The translations under genes were made by a program, and so were the position numbers. Below the pieces are notes generated by a model that searched no databases, was not told the DNA's origin, and saw only the letters and a list, made by a program, of their open reading frames with translations. Source: Rhodococcus sp. SMB37 (lineage in GTDB: Bacteria; Actinomycetota; Actinomycetes; Mycobacteriales; Mycobacteriaceae). From it: 64,000 bases of DNA. Where the stretch lies: contig NZ_SLVY01000010.1 in NCBI RefSeq assembly GCF_004345605.1, forward strand, positions 124,001-188,000, given 5' to 3'. Of this stretch, positions 61,359-64,000 are shown piece by piece. How positions within the stretch are numbered: the stretch's first letter is position 1; each line of letters starts with the position of its first letter.

Positions 61359-62525
61359 ATGAGCAACGACGTACCGACGGCCGTGCGCGCGTTGCTCCCG
61401 GACATCGCCGAGCGGGCCGCCACGATCGACGAGACCAGGCGGGTCCCGGACACCGTGGTCGACGCACTTGCGTCGACCGGAGTGTTCCGGATGCTGCAGC
61501 CGCGCCGCTACGGCGGCGCCGAGACCGAACCGGTCCGGTTCTACGAGGTGGTGCGGGAAGTATCCGCGGCGTGCGGCTCGACGGGGTGGATCACCTCGGT
61601 GCTCGGCGTCCACCCGTGGCACCTCGCGTTGTTCGACGACCGTGCCCAGCACGACGTATGGGGTGACGACCCGTCGACGCTCGTGAGTTCGGCCTACGCG
61701 CCGGTCGGGCAGCTGACCCCGGTGGACGGTGGCTACGAACTCTCCGGCACCTGGATGTTCTCCTCCGGCTGCGAATACGCCTCGTGGGTACTGCTCGGTG
61801 CCGTCGTCACCGGACCGGAGGGCCGGCCCGTCGACTTCATGACGGTGCTCGTGCCGCGCACCGACTACGGAATCCGCGACGTGTGGAACGTGGTCGGGAT
61901 GCGCGGTACCTGCAGCAACGAGATCACCGTCGACCGGGCATTCGTGCCCGATCACCGAGTCAAGAGCAACTTCGAGACCGCGAACTTGCGCGGTCCCGGT
62001 CAGAAGGTCAACACCGGCCCGCTGTACCGGCTTCCGTTCGGCGCATTGTTCGGCACGACGGTGAGCATGCCCGTCGTCGGAGTGGTCGAGGGCTGCTACG
62101 AGCACTATCTCGCTTCGATGCGCGAACGCGTCCGATTGAGCTTGGGCGGTGGACGATTCGTCGACGACCCGTTCGCGCAGACCTCGGTGGGACGCGCTGC
62201 GTCGGAGATCGATGCCGCGATCCTGCAGACCACCCGCAACCTGCGCGAACTGTGGGAGCATGCGGTCGACGGCCGGGAGATCCCGATGATGTTGCGCGCG
62301 CGTGCCCGCCGCGACCAGGTACGGGCGACCGAGCGCGCCGTCGAGGCGATCGACCTGTTGTTCAAGACGGCCGGCGGCTCGTCGCTGTTTCTGGGAAACA
62401 TCGTCCAACGTGCCTGGCGGGACGCACATGCCGGAAGCGTGCACGTCGCCAACGAACCGGAACGCACACTGGCGCAGTACGGTCGGGCCGCGTTCGGACT
62501 TCCGGTCGAAGACAACCTGCTCTGA
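61359..62525 (+). CDS. HsaA-like flavin-dependent oxygenase, copy 2
   Basis: This 388-residue paralogue of the 59132 product reads GVFRMLQPRRYGGAETEPVR, STGWITSVLGVHPWHLALFD, SGTWMFSSGCEYASWVLLGA and MRGTCSNEITVDRAFVPDHR. Length and motifs match the HsaA group, but identity to its neighbour looks only moderate, so a different aromatic substrate or ring position is likely. ATG 61359 follows ACAGGAG. It is followed 38 bases later by a flavoprotein gene. No flavin reductase is encoded nearby. Confidence 0.82.
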   Translation: MSNDVPTAVRALLPDIAERAATIDETRRVPDTVVDALASTGVFRMLQPRRYGGAETEPVRFYEVVREVSAACGSTGWITSVLGVHPWHLALFDDRAQHDVWGDDPSTLVSSAYAPVGQLTPVDGGYELSGTWMFSSGCEYASWVLLGAVVTGPEGRPVDFMTVLVPRTDYGIRDVWNVVGMRGTCSNEITVDRAFVPDHRVKSNFETANLRGPGQKVNTGPLYRLPFGALFGTTVSMPVVGVVEGCYEHYLASMRERVRLSLGGGRFVDDPFAQTSVGRAASEIDAAILQTTRNLRELWEHAVDGREIPMMLRARARRDQVRATERAVEAIDLLFKTAGGSSLFLGNIVQRAWRDAHAGSVHVANEPERTLAQYGRAAFGLPVEDNLL

Positions 62526-62563
62526 CTTCACCGAACCGTATTCGAACGAAAGAGAGTGTCCCC

Positions 62564-64000
62564 TTGAGTAATCCGGATGCCCGGCCGGTCTCGGCCGACG
62601 GTATCGAATCCTGGGATCACGAAGCCGACGTCGTCATCGCCGGATTCGGCATCGCCGGTGTCGCCGCGGCGATCGGGGCGGCCGAGAGCGGGGCCGACGT
62701 CCTCGTCCTCGAACGCACCGGCGGCGGGGGAGGCGCGGCGGCACTGTCCGGCGGCATCGTCTACCTCGGCGGCGGCACCCGTCTGCAGCAGGCGTGCGGC
62801 ATCGACGACACCCCCGAGAACATGAAGACGTTCCTCGCCGCGGCCCTCGGACCGGGGGTCGACGAGAAGAAACTCGACGTCTACTGCGACGGAAGTGTCG
62901 CGCATTTCGAGTGGCTCGAAGCCTGTGGCGTGCCGTACAAGGACGGGTTCTGGAACCAGCCGGGCTGGGAGATCCCGAACGACGATTCGCTGATGTACAG
63001 CGGCGGAGAGAACGCAGCGCCGTTCTCGACGCTCGCCCCGCCGGCACCGCGCGGGCACCTCGCGCAGGTGCCGATGCCCCGCACAGGTGAGCAGGGCGCA
63101 GGCCACGTCCTGATGACGACGCTCATCGCGAAGGCCGGAGCGCTCGGCGTCCGTGTCGAAACCGATGTGCGGATGCAACGCCTCGTCACCGACGCCGACG
63201 GCAGGGTCGTCGGGCTTGTGACGACCCGGTTCGGCAAGCAGATCGCCGTCCGTGCCCGCAAGGGCGTGGTACTCGCGACCGGATCGTTCGCGTACAACGA
63301 CGAGATGATGCAGGCGTACGCTCCGCGGCTGTACAAGCGCCCTGCCGCGACGGTCGAGGAGCACGACGGACGCGGAATCCTCGTTGCACAGGCGCTCGGC
63401 GCCGGTCTCGCCCACATGGATGCGTGCGAGGTCGCGTTCTTCTGCGACCCGCAGTTGATGGCCCGCGGAATCCTCGTCAACGGTCGCGGCCAGCGGTACG
63501 TCCAGGAGGACACCTACCCGGGCCGGATCGGGCAGCTCACGCTGTTCGAGAACGACAATCAGGCGTTCCTCGTCATCGACCAGAAGTCGTACGAGGAAGG
63601 GATGGAGGCGCCCACCTCGAGTCCTCAGCTCAGGCGTCAACCGACGTGGGTGTGCGAGACGGTCGACGAACTCGAAGCCGAAATGGGCCTTCCTGCCGGT
63701 TCTCTCACATCGACGGTGGAGATGTACAACCGGCACGCCGCCGAGGGTTCGGATCCGGTGCTGGGCAAGAAGCCCGAGTGGGTCGCGCCGATCGGCTCAC
63801 CGGTCGCGGCGATCGACCTCCGGGGAAACACGGGAGGCTTCACGCTCGGCGGGCTGCGGACGACGGTCGACTCCGAAGTTCTCCACGTCGACGGCACTCC
63901 GATCCCGGGGCTGTACGCGGCGGGACGGTGCACCTCGGGGCTCTCCGCCTTCGGGTACTGCAGCGGGATCTCGCTCGGCGACGGCAGCTTCTTCGGGCGT
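62564..64000 (+). CDS. FAD-dependent dehydrogenase, KstD/fumarate-reductase-like, 3' end missing
   Basis: The frame runs to the window edge, so the C-terminus is incomplete (about 479 residues seen). TTG 62564 is the apparent start. It has the FAD Rossmann motif DVVIAGFGIAGVAAAIGAAE, GGGGGAAALSGGIVYLGGGT, KGVVLATGSFAYNDEMMQ and PGLYAAGRCTSGLSAFGYCS. This is the FAD_binding_2 family that includes 3-ketosteroid delta1-dehydrogenase (KstD) and fumarate reductases. The context next to HsaA-, HsaC- and HsaD-like genes favours a steroid delta1-dehydrogenase-type role, but the motifs alone do not separate the two. Confidence 0.78.
   Translation, partial: MSNPDARPVSADGIESWDHEADVVIAGFGIAGVAAAIGAAESGADVLVLERTGGGGGAAALSGGIVYLGGGTRLQQACGIDDTPENMKTFLAAALGPGVDEKKLDVYCDGSVAHFEWLEACGVPYKDGFWNQPGWEIPNDDSLMYSGGENAAPFSTLAPPAPRGHLAQVPMPRTGEQGAGHVLMTTLIAKAGALGVRVETDVRMQRLVTDADGRVVGLVTTRFGKQIAVRARKGVVLATGSFAYNDEMMQAYAPRLYKRPAATVEEHDGRGILVAQALGAGLAHMDACEVAFFCDPQLMARGILVNGRGQRYVQEDTYPGRIGQLTLFENDNQAFLVIDQKSYEEGMEAPTSSPQLRRQPTWVCETVDELEAEMGLPAGSLTSTVEMYNRHAAEGSDPVLGKKPEWVAPIGSPVAAIDLRGNTGGFTLGGLRTTVDSEVLHVDGTPIPGLYAAGRCTSGLSAFGYCSGISLGDGSFFGR

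Overview
The window looks like chromosome of a high-GC, mycolic-acid actinobacterium, most likely Rhodococcus. The reasons are strongly GC-biased codon use, steroid rings C/D genes in the order known from Mycobacterium tuberculosis and Rhodococcus, and LGFP-repeat wall proteins, which are typical of mycolata. No rRNA, tRNA or CRISPR array was seen.

Layout. 1-5.8 kb: the end of a TDT-family transporter gene, then a small stress locus (Hsp20, J-domain protein and two MerR/HspR-like regulators) and a decayed IS630 transposase. 5.8-10.5 kb: a divergent catabolic locus with an amidase and a 2-hydroxyacid dehydrogenase on one side, and two maleate-isomerase-like proteins plus a GntR regulator on the other. 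10.5-12.7 kb: an acetoacetate-decarboxylase-family gene behind a KstR-like box, an aldo/keto reductase and a small P-loop kinase. 12.7-33.1 kb: the KstR2-type regulon for steroid rings C/D. It comprises fadE33-fadE32-fadE31-crotonase-fadD3, divergent from fadE30-ipdF-kstR2-fadA6, and then echA20-ipdA-ipdB-ipdC. Unrelated genes (DUF2277, a CocE-like hydrolase, a methyltransferase, two peptide-binding lipoproteins, a TetR regulator) lie between the two parts. Both outward-facing KstR2-type promoters carry the same palindrome (CCAAGC-like arms around a 4-base spacer).

33.1-40 kb: acyl-CoA ligases, a MaoC-like hydratase, the Rieske oxygenase KshA with a small overlapping Cys-rich gene, and an SDR. 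40-52.5 kb: an accessory island with a serine resolvase, a GNAT gene flanked by direct repeats, an AT-richer lipoprotein, a chimeric LGFP-repeat protein with a permuted papain-like C-terminus, a broken DUF1883-TIR gene with a conserved-looking partner, an Abi_2 remnant, an intact ISL3 transposase, a broken integrase and a second, broken LGFP gene. 52.5-57 kb: an aldo/keto reductase, KshB (reductase partner of KshA), an Old Yellow Enzyme and a luciferase-like flavoenzyme. 57-64 kb: an IclR-headed meta-cleavage operon with an HsaD-like hydrolase, an HsaA-like oxygenase, an HsaC-like dioxygenase, a second HsaA-like oxygenase and a KstD/fumarate-reductase-like flavoprotein that runs off the end.

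Taken together, KshA/KshB, a possible ring-A dehydrogenase and the Hsa-like enzymes could open and cleave rings A/B of a steroid. FadD3, FadE30-33, IpdA/B/C/F, EchA20 and FadA6 then degrade the remaining C/D-ring propionate to central metabolites. The assignment of the IclR-headed cluster to a steroid rather than another aromatic substrate is inference.
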